From Paracoccus aminophilus JCM 7686 (GTDB lineage Bacteria; Pseudomonadota; Alphaproteobacteria; Rhodobacterales; Rhodobacteraceae), in the NCBI RefSeq assembly GCF_000444995.1, contig NC_022049.1, forward strand, positions 1 to 64,000: a DNA stretch of 64,000 nucleotides, written 5' to 3'. Position numbers and translations under genes: made by a program. Under the pieces are notes generated by a model. The model had not been told where the DNA came from. It did not search any database and worked only from the letters and a program-made list of their open reading frames with translations. Positions 51,682 to 60,775 of this stretch are shown here, in pieces. How positions within the stretch are numbered: the stretch's first letter is position 1; each line of letters opens with the position of its first letter.

Positions 51682-53247
51682 TCAAGCCGCGACGCGGTGA
51701 TAGATATTCTTGCGCGCAAGCCAGTTGCTGATCACCAGACCCGCGACCTTGCCCGCCGCGTCCCGCGTGATTTCAACCGTCCATTCGCCGGGCGGCGAGG
51801 CATCCATCGAGCGGCGCGACGGCATCGACCAGAGATCGGGCGCAATCGCATAGGCGCGCTCCATCGGGCCGGTCCCGAGCATCCCCGAACAGCCGATATA
51901 GGTGCCGCCGTCGCGGCTCGCGATCTCAAGCGTGGCGCCGCTTTCCGAGGCCAGGTAGCGCCCGGCGATCTCGGTCCCATCGGCGAAATCGAGGCGCGGA
52001 ACCGGGCGGCCCGTGACCGAGAGATTCTCATCCTCGCGCCGCATGGTGAGCCCTTCCGGGCCGCGTTCCAGCGTGATGCCGTGGAACTCGGCGCGGCTGT
52101 CGCTGGTCGGGGTCAGCATCTGCGCGGTGTGCTGGTAATTGAGCTTCACGCCCGCAGGGGTCGAAGTCGTGCGGATGAACAGCCCCTGTTCGTCATCCAT
52201 CCAGAGCCCGTCCCAGCCCAGGGCCGCCTGCGGCTCGGGGTCGATCTTGCAGCCCAAAGCGGCCTCGACCAAACGCCAGGCCGCGCGGCTCGCGCCGGAT
52301 TCATGGTTGAAATTGACATAGACCGACAGCCGCTCGCGCGCGATATGCAGCCGGAACGAGGAAAAGCCGCGCAAGGCGCCGCCGTGGCCCGTCGCCTCCA
52401 GCCCGCTGAAACGGTCGCGGCGCAGCCCGTAGCCATAGACGGCGGGCGTGCCATCGGCAAAGCTGACCGGGGCGGAGAGGCGGTTGTAGAGGCTTTCGGG
52501 ATCCTCGCGCGTCGCGTCGATCCAGCGCTCCCAAGCCAGCATATCGTCAAGCGCGGCCCAATTGCCGGCATCGCCGAACCAGTAAAGCCCATGCGGCGCG
52601 GGCAGGAAGCCCAGCTCGTCATTGCCCTCATAGCCCGTGACGCCATCGAGCGGCTGGGCGGTGTCGGGATTGACCTTGGCACTCATCATGCCTGCCGGGT
52701 GGAAGATCCGCTCCTCCATCAGCTCGGCAAAGTCGCGGCCCGAGGCGCGCGCGATCAGCTCGGCGATCAGGCGGAAATTGCCGTTGGAATAGGAGTAATG
52801 CTGGCCCGGGGTGAAATGGGTGCTCTGGTTCTTGGCGAGAAGCGCCAGCCCGTCCTCACGCGTGAAAACGCCCTCGGGACGCGCGCCTTCGAGCACGGTC
52901 TGCGCCCAGTAATCGCGCAGGCCCGACTGGTTGTGGCACAGCTGCGCGACGCTTGGCATCTGGCCCTTGAGATGGGGCAAAAGCGCGGGAAGGTCTGCCT
53001 CGAGCGCCTCTGGCGCGCCAAAGAGATCGAGCAGCAAGGCGCAGGTCATCTGTTTCGAGATCGAGCAGATCGGCAGGCGCGTCGCTGCGGTCATCTCGCG
53101 CCGGGCATTGAGATCGGCATAGCCCCAAGCGCGGCGCGCGACGATCTCGCCATCCTTGACCACGCCCGCGACGCCGCCGGGGCCGCGAAACTGCTGGGGC
53201 AAGAGGTCAAGCGCATGCTGGAGCGCGGCGAGATCGAAATTCGACAT
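51682..53247 (-). CDS. dap: D-stereospecific aminopeptidase (DAP, serine beta-lactamase fold)
   Basis: A 521-residue penicillin-recognising serine hydrolase very like Ochrobactrum anthropi DAP (520 residues). The catalytic SxxK is SISK in LPICSISKQMTCALL (about residues 58-72), the YxN motif is YSN in HYSYSNGNFR, and HGGALRG gives the third motif (about 287-293). The two C-terminal barrel domains B and C are present to the end. Such enzymes remove N-terminal D-residues from peptides and amides. Single gene. Confidence 0.9.
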   Translation of the reverse strand: MSNFDLAALQHALDLLPQQFRGPGGVAGVVKDGEIVARRAWGYADLNARREMTAATRLPICSISKQMTCALLLDLFGAPEALEADLPALLPHLKGQMPSVAQLCHNQSGLRDYWAQTVLEGARPEGVFTREDGLALLAKNQSTHFTPGQHYSYSNGNFRLIAELIARASGRDFAELMEERIFHPAGMMSAKVNPDTAQPLDGVTGYEGNDELGFLPAPHGLYWFGDAGNWAALDDMLAWERWIDATREDPESLYNRLSAPVSFADGTPAVYGYGLRRDRFSGLEATGHGGALRGFSSFRLHIARERLSVYVNFNHESGASRAAWRLVEAALGCKIDPEPQAALGWDGLWMDDEQGLFIRTTSTPAGVKLNYQHTAQMLTPTSDSRAEFHGITLERGPEGLTMRREDENLSVTGRPVPRLDFADGTEIAGRYLASESGATLEIASRDGGTYIGCSGMLGTGPMERAYAIAPDLWSMPSRRSMDASPPGEWTVEITRDAAGKVAGLVISNWLARKNIYHRVAA

Positions 53248-53580
53248 GGGTGATCCTTTCTTCCGCCCCTTCGGGCCGGTCGCGGCTCTTTAGCGCTGAA
53301 TGGGGCGGGGTGAAAGGCCGGGTCGAGGCAGGTGCGAGACGGGCGCGAGACGGGCGGGGCGTCACCGGCGGCAAGAGGGGTATTGGGGTGATGAAGAAAG
53401 CGGTTTCGCCGAGCTGGCTGGCTGCGGTTTAGGTGGCTCTGGTGATGGCGGGCATGAAGCGGGCGGGGGGCTTCGGGCATGCCTGCGCGCCGGGGGCTAG
53501 CCCGGTTGCGGCGCATTTGTTAGCCTGCCTGAAATCGGCCAAGGCCCAGCCTTTGCCCGCAACCTGAGGATCTGACCCCA
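53248..53580. other. Divergent intergenic region dap/kynU
   Basis: About 330 bp with no credible gene. It carries a short direct repeat (GCGAGACGGGC twice, near 53333-53356). Promoters for both flanking genes should be here, but none stands out. Confidence 0.35.
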
Positions 53581-54828
53581 ATGTCTGACGCGCTTTCCCT
53601 TGACCATCTCCGCGGGCTGGATGCAGGCGACCCGCTCAAGGGATTTCGCGCGGATTTCGTGCTGCCCGAGGGGGTGATCTATCTTGACGGCAATTCGCTT
53701 GGGCCTGCCCCGAAAGCCGCGTTGAACGCGCTTCAGCATGCCGGGAGTGCGGAATGGGCGCAGGATCTGATCCGGAGCTGGAATGCGGCGGGCTGGTTTC
53801 AGCTGCCGCTGGAGCTTGGCGACCGGGTCGGGCGGTTGATTGGCGCGGCACCCGGGCAGGTTGCGGTTTGCGACAGCACATCCATCAATATCTTCAAGGC
53901 CTTGAGCGCCGCCGCCGGGCTGCGCCCCGATCGCAAGACCGTGCTGGCCGAGGCGGGCAGTTTCCCGACCGATGTCTATATCGCCGAGGGCTTTGTCGCG
54001 AGCCAGCCCGGCTATCGCCTGCGCCTTGAGGGCCAGGACGGCGCGAGCATTCTTGACATGCTCGGTCCCGATGTCGGGGTGGTGCTGCTCAATCACGTCA
54101 ATTACCGCTCGGGGCGGCTGGCGGATCTGGTCGCGGTGACCCGCGCCATTCACGAAGCGGGCGCGCTCGTCATCTGGGATCTGTGCCATAGCGCGGGCGC
54201 GCTGCCGATCGGGCTTGATGCGGCCGAGGTCGATTTCGCGGTCGGGTGCAGCTACAAATATCTCAATGGCGGGCCCGGGGCGCCCGCCTTCATCTATGTC
54301 GCCGAACGCCATCAGGCGGCGGCGCGCCAGCCGCTTTCGGGCTGGTGGGGACATGCCCGGCCCTTCGCCTTCGAGACCCATTACGAGGGCGCGCCTGCGA
54401 TTGCACGTTTTCTCTGCGGCACCCAGCCGATCCTGTCCCTGCGTGCGCTGAAAGGCGCGCTCGAGGTCTGGGACCGCGTCGATCTGGATGCTTTGCGCGC
54501 GAAAAGCCTGCAATTGACCGATCTCTTCATCGCGCTGGTCGAGACGCGTTGCGCGGACCATGGGCTTGCGCTTGAAACCCCGCGCGATCCGGCTGTGCGC
54601 GGCTCTCAGGTCAGCTTTTCCCATCCCCACGCCTATGAGATCGTCCAAGCCCTGATCGAGCGTCAGGTCATCGGCGATTTCCGCGCCCCCGATGTGCTGC
54701 GCTTTGGCTTCACGCCGCTCTATCTCAGCCATGAGGATGTCTGGATCGCGGTCGAAACGCTGCGTGACATTCTGGAGACCGGGCTTTGGCGCGAGCCGCG
54801 CTTTGCCGCGCGCCATGCGGTGACCTGA
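53581..54828 (+). CDS. kynU: Kynureninase
   Basis: A 415-residue PLP enzyme that cuts kynurenine to anthranilate and alanine in tryptophan breakdown. The start FVLPEGVIYLDGNSLGP, the core FPTDVYIAEG, NHVNYRSGRLAD and WDLCHSAGALP are standard. The PLP lysine is in GCSYKYLNGGPGAPAF (about residues 222-237). A GAGGA site precedes ATG 53581. The other pathway genes (tryptophan dioxygenase, formamidase) are not in the window. Confidence 0.95.
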   Translation: MSDALSLDHLRGLDAGDPLKGFRADFVLPEGVIYLDGNSLGPAPKAALNALQHAGSAEWAQDLIRSWNAAGWFQLPLELGDRVGRLIGAAPGQVAVCDSTSINIFKALSAAAGLRPDRKTVLAEAGSFPTDVYIAEGFVASQPGYRLRLEGQDGASILDMLGPDVGVVLLNHVNYRSGRLADLVAVTRAIHEAGALVIWDLCHSAGALPIGLDAAEVDFAVGCSYKYLNGGPGAPAFIYVAERHQAAARQPLSGWWGHARPFAFETHYEGAPAIARFLCGTQPILSLRALKGALEVWDRVDLDALRAKSLQLTDLFIALVETRCADHGLALETPRDPAVRGSQVSFSHPHAYEIVQALIERQVIGDFRAPDVLRFGFTPLYLSHEDVWIAVETLRDILETGLWREPRFAARHAVT

Positions 54829-54936
54829 GCGGCAAGATCGGCGGGGTTTTTTGTCGTTTTGTCGGCATCTCGCCCTCGCTTTGCCGGGCGTGAGGCCTTA
54901 GGCTTTCGCCCAGATTTTCGCTGTCCCGGAGTGATG

Positions 54937-56217
54937 ATGCGTTCCCTCGTCCTGACATCTGTACTGAGCTCTGCTCTGTGCCTCGCCGCTTTGCCCGCCC
55001 TGTCGCAAGAGGCGGCCAAGCCCTTGATCTCGCTGCCGGTGACGGCGGTCGAGGCTTCTCCGATCTCGCATGAGATTGCCGAGAAGGGCATCGGGCCGGT
55101 GCTGGCGCGGCTGCATGGGCTGGCCAATCCGACCCCGGACGAGAAATTCGCCACCGCCGGGCTCGAGCTTTTGGCCGCCGTTCAGTCGACCTATCAATGG
55201 CGGGTGAAATATCAGGTCGGCACGGAATGGGGCGTGATCTTGGGGATGCAGGGCCAACTGCCCGATGAGGCCGCGCCTCGCGAGCCCTTCCCGCCCGCCG
55301 CCTTGGCCGATCAGACCGAGGTCGTGCTTGCGGCGATGGCGCGGCTGCAAGAGGCGCTCAAGGGCGTGGCCGAGGGGCCGGATTTCGGGGTGACGCTGGA
55401 TCTGTCCGATCTCTGGTTCGATCTTGACGGCGATGGCAAGCGCGCCGATTGGGAAAACGCGGGGACGATCCTGAACGGCGTCTTGTTCACCAACAACAAT
55501 TGGGACGAGAATGGCAATCTGGTGCCGCTGGATGCGCTGCCGGTGATCCGCTTTGACAATGCCGATGCGGCTTGGCTCTCGGCCTATGGCCATCTGATCG
55601 CGGGCAGCGGCGAGATGCTTCTGGCCTTCCATCCGACCGAAAGCCTGAGCAAGATCCTCGAGACGCGCAAGCAGATCGACGCGGCGCGCCAAGAGCATCC
55701 CGATGCGCGTGAGGACGCCGGCCTCGATATGCTGGACCCGATGCTCGAGCCTCTGGCCACCGCCTTCGACATGCTGCACCGCCAGCCCGACCCAGAGCGC
55801 ACGCGCCGCGCCAAGGCGCATTGGCTCGACACCATCGCGCAGAACCGGCTGTTCTGGAAGCTGGTCGATGCCGAGACCGACAATGCCGGCGAATGGATCC
55901 CGAACGACCGGCAGGTCTCGGCCACGGGCTTTGTCTTCCCGCAGGGCACCGGCGCGGCCTGGCTGTCCGTCCTCGACGATGGCGAAGCGCTGCTCAACGG
56001 CAAGAAATCCGTGCCCTTCTGGCGCGCGCCGATCGGGCTTGATCTTGGCAAATGGCTCGATCATCCGAAGCCCCTGCCGATTGACGGCGTGGTGCAGGGC
56101 TGGGCGATTGCCGATTATTTCACCAAGGCGCCGCAGGTCTCGCAAGAGGCGATGGGCCGCTTTTCCGAGCTTTTCATGGACAGCGATCCGTTCCTTGCCA
56201 TGGTGATGATCAACTGA
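54937..56217 (+). CDS. Conserved secreted protein with an EF-hand-like calcium site
   Basis: A 426-residue protein that I cannot assign to a named family. It has a clear Sec signal peptide (cleaved near ALSQ, about residue 23). One canonical 12-residue EF-hand loop DLDGDGKRADWE lies near residues 165-176, just before a second acidic Asn/Asp-rich segment NNNWDENGN. No membrane segment follows the signal. ATG 54937 has GGAG 5 bp upstream; ATG 54934 is also possible. It may be periplasmic or surface-associated and bind calcium. Confidence 0.7.
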   Translation: MRSLVLTSVLSSALCLAALPALSQEAAKPLISLPVTAVEASPISHEIAEKGIGPVLARLHGLANPTPDEKFATAGLELLAAVQSTYQWRVKYQVGTEWGVILGMQGQLPDEAAPREPFPPAALADQTEVVLAAMARLQEALKGVAEGPDFGVTLDLSDLWFDLDGDGKRADWENAGTILNGVLFTNNNWDENGNLVPLDALPVIRFDNADAAWLSAYGHLIAGSGEMLLAFHPTESLSKILETRKQIDAARQEHPDAREDAGLDMLDPMLEPLATAFDMLHRQPDPERTRRAKAHWLDTIAQNRLFWKLVDAETDNAGEWIPNDRQVSATGFVFPQGTGAAWLSVLDDGEALLNGKKSVPFWRAPIGLDLGKWLDHPKPLPIDGVVQGWAIADYFTKAPQVSQEAMGRFSELFMDSDPFLAMVMIN

Positions 56218-56241
56218 CCGCCCCCGCGCAAAGGCCGGGCC

Positions 56242-57963
56242 TCAGTGCCAATGCTGGCATTTCGAGGTCTGGCCGATGCCGGGGTTGAGGCTATTGGTCG
56301 GGTCGATGTCGCGATAAAACGCGGCCAAAGCAGGCTTGGCCTTGTAGAGGTGGCCGACATTATGCTCGGCGGGATATTCGGCGCCGCGCTGATCCAAGAG
56401 CGCCCACATCTCATGTTCCAGCGCCAGACAATCCGTGCCCTTTTTCGCCACATAATCCTGATGGAAGACATGGCAGAAGAAATGGCCGTAATAGAGCTTT
56501 TTCTCGATCCGTGCCTCCATCTCGGCGGGCAGGACCTCGACCCAATCGCGGTCATTGCGGCGCAGCGCGATGTCGAGCGCGACGATATCCTCGACCCGGG
56601 ATTTATGGATGGCGCGATATCGCCCCGCCGCGCCCGCCACCGCGAACCGATGCAGGAAGGCGGCCTTGCCCTCATCGGCGCTGCATTCAAAGACATCGCC
56701 GCTGGCTGAGGGGAAAAGCCCCGCGAAATAGGCGCGCGTCTCGGCAATGCCTGCGCCGCCCATGCGGATCAGCAGGTGATGCTCATAGCGGTCGCGCCAG
56801 GTGTTCATGCGCGCGGGCAGGTGCTGCGGGAAAAACCGCGAGATCCCTTGGGCGATGCGGTCCGAGATCGTATTGCCGAGCCCCAAACGCTCGGTCAAAG
56901 CATCGACGCGGGATTTCAGCGCGAAAAGACCCGGCATCCGGTCGGTCCCGGCCTTCTGGATGAAAAGGAAGGTGTCCTTGCCGTATTTCGCAGCAACATC
57001 ATAGGCTTCGCGGTGGATATATTCGCCCGCGATCGGCAAATGGGTGAAATCGGCCAGCATGTCGCGGCGAATGCGGGTCAGCTCGGCCGGGTCGTTCGTG
57101 CCAACATAGAAAACCGCCGTGTCCTTTTCGGCCTCGAATGTATCGAGCCGCACGGCAAAGACCGCAAGCTTGCCCGCACAGCCCGCCGATTCATGCAGGC
57201 GGCGCGGATCGGCGTTGAAGCGCGCCGGGGTTTCGGCATCGACCTGACGCACGTGGCTGGCATATTCATGGTCCGAGGCCCAGGCCTCGCTTGGCGCAGG
57301 CGCGGGCAGATCGCCCGCCTCGATCCGGGCGAGCACCTTTTCGGGATCATCGCCCAAGGGCAGGCCCAGATGGTTGACAAGGCCGACCGAGCCATCGGCG
57401 CGGATCTCGGCGAAAAGCGTCATCTCGGTATAGGCCGGGCCGCGCTGGATCAGCGCGCCGCCCGAATTGTTGCAAACCCCGCCGAGAACCGAGGCGCCGA
57501 TGCAGCTTGAGCCGATGACCGAACGCGGCTCTCGGCCCAAGGGACGCAGGCGCTTTTCCAATGTGTCCAAGGTCGCGCCGGGCAGGCAGAGCACCTGTTT
57601 GCCGCCCTCGATCAGATGCACGCCCTTGAGGCGCATGGTGCTGATCAGGACGATTTCGCGGTCGTAATCCTCGCCCCAGGGGGTCGAGCCGCCGGTCAGG
57701 CCGGTGTTGGCCGCCTGCATGATGACGATGCGGCCCGAGGCCACGGCAAGGTTCAAGACGCGCCACATCTCGACAAGCGACCCCGGACGGGCGACCGCGG
57801 CGACCGGGCCTTGGCCAAAGCGGATGCCGCGGGTGAAACGGCGGGTGTCGCGGGCGCGGGTCAGGACATGTTTCGCGCCCACCACCTCGGCCAGCGCGGC
57901 GAGAAGACGCGGTCGCGACATCTCGGCCATTTGCGGATCGGGGCGGGAGGTGGCGGTCGTCAT
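56242..57963 (-). CDS. dld: Quinone-dependent D-lactate dehydrogenase
   Basis: A 573-residue FAD enzyme of the Dld type (E. coli: 571). The FAD-binding PCMH domain has MQAANTGLTGGSTPWGEDYDRE (about residues 82-103), and GSSCIGASVLGGVCNNSGGALIQRGPAYTEM is typical. The C-terminal half carries the membrane-binding Dld domain (YEHHLLIRMGG, YYGHFFCHVFHQDY). It oxidises D-lactate at the inner membrane and passes electrons to quinone. Start ATG 57963 (AGG upstream); an open frame to 58014 is probably not used. Confidence 0.93.
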   Translation of the reverse strand: MTTATSRPDPQMAEMSRPRLLAALAEVVGAKHVLTRARDTRRFTRGIRFGQGPVAAVARPGSLVEMWRVLNLAVASGRIVIMQAANTGLTGGSTPWGEDYDREIVLISTMRLKGVHLIEGGKQVLCLPGATLDTLEKRLRPLGREPRSVIGSSCIGASVLGGVCNNSGGALIQRGPAYTEMTLFAEIRADGSVGLVNHLGLPLGDDPEKVLARIEAGDLPAPAPSEAWASDHEYASHVRQVDAETPARFNADPRRLHESAGCAGKLAVFAVRLDTFEAEKDTAVFYVGTNDPAELTRIRRDMLADFTHLPIAGEYIHREAYDVAAKYGKDTFLFIQKAGTDRMPGLFALKSRVDALTERLGLGNTISDRIAQGISRFFPQHLPARMNTWRDRYEHHLLIRMGGAGIAETRAYFAGLFPSASGDVFECSADEGKAAFLHRFAVAGAAGRYRAIHKSRVEDIVALDIALRRNDRDWVEVLPAEMEARIEKKLYYGHFFCHVFHQDYVAKKGTDCLALEHEMWALLDQRGAEYPAEHNVGHLYKAKPALAAFYRDIDPTNSLNPGIGQTSKCQHWH

Positions 57964-58001
57964 GTCATGGCCTTTCAGAAAGGAAGCCGTCGCAAATGCA
58001 G

Positions 58002-58024
58002 TCGGGCGGGACAAGCCCGCCCGA
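58002..58024. terminator. Hairpin between the GMC gene and dld
   Basis: A perfect 9-bp stem (58002-58010 with 58016-58024) with a 5-nt loop, downstream of the GMC dehydrogenase gene on the minus strand. No T-run; it may separate two transcription units. Confidence 0.5.
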
Positions 58025-58060
58025 AGAGAGGCCCGGCCCCGAGGGGCCAGAGCTTGGGGT

Positions 58061-59641
58061 TCAGATCGTGCCCTTTTCCATTTCGGCCGCGATATATTCC
58101 GCCTGACGGATCGCCAGCGAGACGATGGTCAGCGTCGGGTTTTCGGCCGCCGAGGTGGTGAAGACCGAACCATCCGAGACAAAAAGGTTGGAGATATCAT
58201 GCGACTGGCCCCATTTGTTCACGACGCCATCCCGCGGGTTTTCCGACATGCGGTTGGTCCCGAGGTTATGGGTCGAGGGATAGGGCGGGGTCGGCAGCAC
58301 GCGGGTGGCACCCGCCGCGCGATAGATCTTTTCGCCGACCTCATAGGCATGGTTGCGCATCGCGATGTCGTTCGGGTGGTCGGTGTAATGGACATTCGCC
58401 ACCGGCAGACCGAACTGATCCTTGCTCGAATGATCAAGCGTGATGCGGTTGGTTTCCTGCGGCAGATCCTCGCCGACGATCCAGATCCCGGCCATATTGT
58501 CATAGCCGTCGATGGCCGAGGTGAACTCGCGCCCCCAAGCACCCGGATCAAGGAAAGCCGCGATAAAGGGCAGGCCGAGCGAGATGGTTTCCATCTCATA
58601 ACCGCCCGAGAAGCCGCGTTTCGGATCGTGCTCGACCTCGTCCTGAACGATCCCGGCCATGGTCGTGCCGCGCCACATTTTCACGGGCTTTTCAAAGATC
58701 GCATAGACCGAGCCGGTGGTGTGGCGCATGTAGTTCCGTCCGACCTGACCCGAGCTATTGGCCAGACCATCGGGGAATTTCTCGGATGCCGAAGCCAGCA
58801 GCAGACGCGGGCTTTCGATCGAGTTCCCGGCGACCGAGACGATGCGCGCCTTCTGGAACTGCTCTTTGCCGTCCTTGTCGATATAGCGCACGCCGGTGAC
58901 CTTGCCGGTCTCGTCATGCTCGATCTTGGTGGCGTGCGAATGGTCGCGCACTTCGAGATTGCCGGTCGCCTCGCCCTTCGGAATATCGGTATAGGCCGCC
59001 GACCATTTCGCGCCCCATTTGCAGCCTTGGAAGCAGAAGCCGGTCTGCTGGCAGGCGGGACGGTCGTCGTTTTCGACCGAGTTGATCGCCATATGGCCGG
59101 TCGAGACCTTGGAATAGCCGATCGCCTTCGCGCCTTTTTCCAAGACGAGGAAGTTGTTGTTGCCCGGCAGGCCCGGCCAGTCATTGGTGCGGGTCACGCC
59201 AAGCTTTTTCTCGGCGCGCTCGTAATAGGGTTCGAGCTCTTCGAGCGTGATCGGCCAATCGAGCAGGTTCGCGCCCTCGATATGACCATAGGTCGAGCGC
59301 GCCTTGAACTCATGGGGCTGAAAGCGCAGCGAGGCGCCCGCCCAATGGATCGAGGTGCCGCCGACCGCTTTCACGATCCAGGCGGGCAGGTTCGCGAAAT
59401 CGCGCGCCACCCGCCAATCGCCCGAGGTCGTGCGCATGTCGGTCCAGGCGAGCTGGGCGAAGCTGTCCCATTCGTCGTTGATGTAATCTTCGGGCAGATA
59501 GCGCCCGCCCGCTTCCAGAGAAACGACTTTGATGCCCTTTTGCGCCAGCTCGTTGGCGAGCACGCCGCCGCCCGAGCCGGTGCCGATGATAACCACGACA
59601 GAGGCGTCGTCATGGGCGAATTTTGCAACTTTATCAGCCAT
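58061..59641 (-). CDS. GMC-family dehydrogenase, large flavoprotein subunit
   Basis: A 526-residue GMC oxidoreductase. The FAD motif VVVIIGTGSGGGVLANELAQKG lies near residues 15-36. The C-terminus has STHNLGTNRM and VSDGSVFTTSAAENPTLTIVSLAIR, as in gluconate 2-dehydrogenase and related membrane dehydrogenases. A partner small subunit gene lies 12 bp upstream. Its substrate is a sugar, sugar acid or alcohol; it cannot be narrowed from the sequence. Confidence 0.9.
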   Translation of the reverse strand: MADKVAKFAHDDASVVVIIGTGSGGGVLANELAQKGIKVVSLEAGGRYLPEDYINDEWDSFAQLAWTDMRTTSGDWRVARDFANLPAWIVKAVGGTSIHWAGASLRFQPHEFKARSTYGHIEGANLLDWPITLEELEPYYERAEKKLGVTRTNDWPGLPGNNNFLVLEKGAKAIGYSKVSTGHMAINSVENDDRPACQQTGFCFQGCKWGAKWSAAYTDIPKGEATGNLEVRDHSHATKIEHDETGKVTGVRYIDKDGKEQFQKARIVSVAGNSIESPRLLLASASEKFPDGLANSSGQVGRNYMRHTTGSVYAIFEKPVKMWRGTTMAGIVQDEVEHDPKRGFSGGYEMETISLGLPFIAAFLDPGAWGREFTSAIDGYDNMAGIWIVGEDLPQETNRITLDHSSKDQFGLPVANVHYTDHPNDIAMRNHAYEVGEKIYRAAGATRVLPTPPYPSTHNLGTNRMSENPRDGVVNKWGQSHDISNLFVSDGSVFTTSAAENPTLTIVSLAIRQAEYIAAEMEKGTI

Positions 59642-59653
59642 ATCCGTCCCTCC

Positions 59654-60196
59654 TCAGAGCCAGTCGATGTCGTTGAAACCGCGGTCGATATAGCCGCCAT
59701 GCGAATAGCTTTCGCCCTCATAGCCAAAGAGCGGCCAGATCTCTTTCTGGTTATAAAGCCCGGTCACGAGGCCCGCGCGGATGGTCTGGAAGAAGGGCGA
59801 ATGCTCGACCGTGCGCAGAATTTCCACGCGGTCCTTTTCCCAACCGGCGGCGAGATAGCTGTCGAAACCCTTGGATTTCGCCACGATATTCAAGGCCGTC
59901 ACGCCCTCTTCGATCAGCGCGGCCTGCTCGGCATTGTCATAGCCCTTGACCGCGATCGCATAGAAGCGGTCGGCAATGCGGTCATGGGGATAGATGTCGC
60001 GCGCCATCTGGATCAGCGTCGCCATGGTCTCGGGCTTGAGCGTGGTCGTCTCGACCGCCCAGGCCGCATCGGTCGAGGCGACAAAGCCCGCGCCGACGAC
60101 AAAGACGGCACCGGCCGCCATGGCGCGGGCCAGAAGGCCGCGCCGGGTCAACCCTCTGACCGGCAGGTCAGAAGGGGAAGTTTCGGTGACAGACAT
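59654..60196 (-). CDS. GMC dehydrogenase small subunit (gluconate 2-dehydrogenase subunit 3 family), Tat-exported
   Basis: A 180-residue protein with a twin-arginine signal LTRRGLLARAMAAGAVFVVGAGF. The body (TLIQMARDIYPHDRIADRFY, YLAAGWEKDRVEILRTVE) matches the family. It probably helps fold and co-exports the signal-less large subunit through Tat. The usual third, cytochrome c subunit gene is not adjacent, so the electron acceptor is unclear. Confidence 0.85.
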   Translation of the reverse strand: MSVTETSPSDLPVRGLTRRGLLARAMAAGAVFVVGAGFVASTDAAWAVETTTLKPETMATLIQMARDIYPHDRIADRFYAIAVKGYDNAEQAALIEEGVTALNIVAKSKGFDSYLAAGWEKDRVEILRTVEHSPFFQTIRAGLVTGLYNQKEIWPLFGYEGESYSHGGYIDRGFNDIDWL

Positions 60197-60221
60197 GTCA
60201 GTCCTCCCTGAGTTGGTTATT

Positions 60222-60238
60222 CCCGTCCTCCTGACGGG
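60222..60238 (-). terminator. Small hairpin after gloA
   Basis: A 6-bp stem CCCGTC/GACGGG (60222-60227 with 60233-60238), 8 bp beyond the gloA stop codon on the minus strand. Weak, without a T-run, so read-through into the GMC genes is likely. Confidence 0.35.
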
Positions 60239-60246
60239 TTGCCTGC

Positions 60247-60639
60247 TTAGAGGTAGCGACCTGCGCGTTGCAGGACCTCGATCTCGTATCCGTCCGGATC
60301 CTTGATGAAGAAGAATTTCGCGATCACTTCGCCCGCCGGGGCGAAATCGACCAGCTTGCGCGGGGCGAGACCCAGCTCGGTCAGCCGCGCATGTTCGGCC
60401 ACGACATCCTCGACCGAAACCGCGAGATGGCCGTAACCATTGCCGAGATCATAGGATTCCGTGCCCTTGTTGACGGTCAGTTCAAGTTCAAAGCTGCTTT
60501 CGGCATTGGCCAGATAGATCAGCGAGAAGGTCTCGAAATCGAGCCGCTCGGCCACGTCCAGACCGAAAGCGGTCTTGTAGAAGGCCAGCGAACGCGCCTC
60601 ATTGCCTACGCGGATCATCGAATGAATCATCTTGGCCAT
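60247..60639 (-). CDS. gloA: Lactoylglutathione lyase (glyoxalase I)
   Basis: A 130-residue glyoxalase I that turns the methylglyoxal-glutathione adduct into S-lactoylglutathione. Metal ligands can be placed: His5 in MAKMIHSMIRV, Glu in FELELTVN, His in YGHLAVSVED and Glu in DPDGYEIEVL. Start ATG 60639 with AAGGGG upstream; the longer frame to 60669 is not needed. It lies upstream of GMC dehydrogenase and D-lactate dehydrogenase genes, which links it loosely to lactate handling. A palindromic operator candidate precedes it. Confidence 0.92.
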   Translation of the reverse strand: MAKMIHSMIRVGNEARSLAFYKTAFGLDVAERLDFETFSLIYLANAESSFELELTVNKGTESYDLGNGYGHLAVSVEDVVAEHARLTELGLAPRKLVDFAPAGEVIAKFFFIKDPDGYEIEVLQRAGRYL

Positions 60640-60693
60640 AGAAAGCCCCTTTCCGGTCGTTTCGACCACTTTCGGGGCAAATCTGCCTGCCGG

Positions 60694-60710
60694 GGTAGCA
60701 TCATGCTACC
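60694..60710. promoter_or_regulatory. 17-bp perfect palindrome upstream of gloA
   Basis: GGTAGCAT-C-ATGCTACC is a perfect inverted repeat 55 bp before the gloA start and 66 bp after the end of a ribbon-helix-helix gene. Its size suits a dimeric repressor. No T-run is adjacent, which argues against a terminator. Confidence 0.6.
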
Positions 60711-60775
60711 ACGCGCCACTTTTCCGGGCAGATTCTTTCTTGGATCGGGCTTTTGGCGGGACTTGCGCTGCGCCC

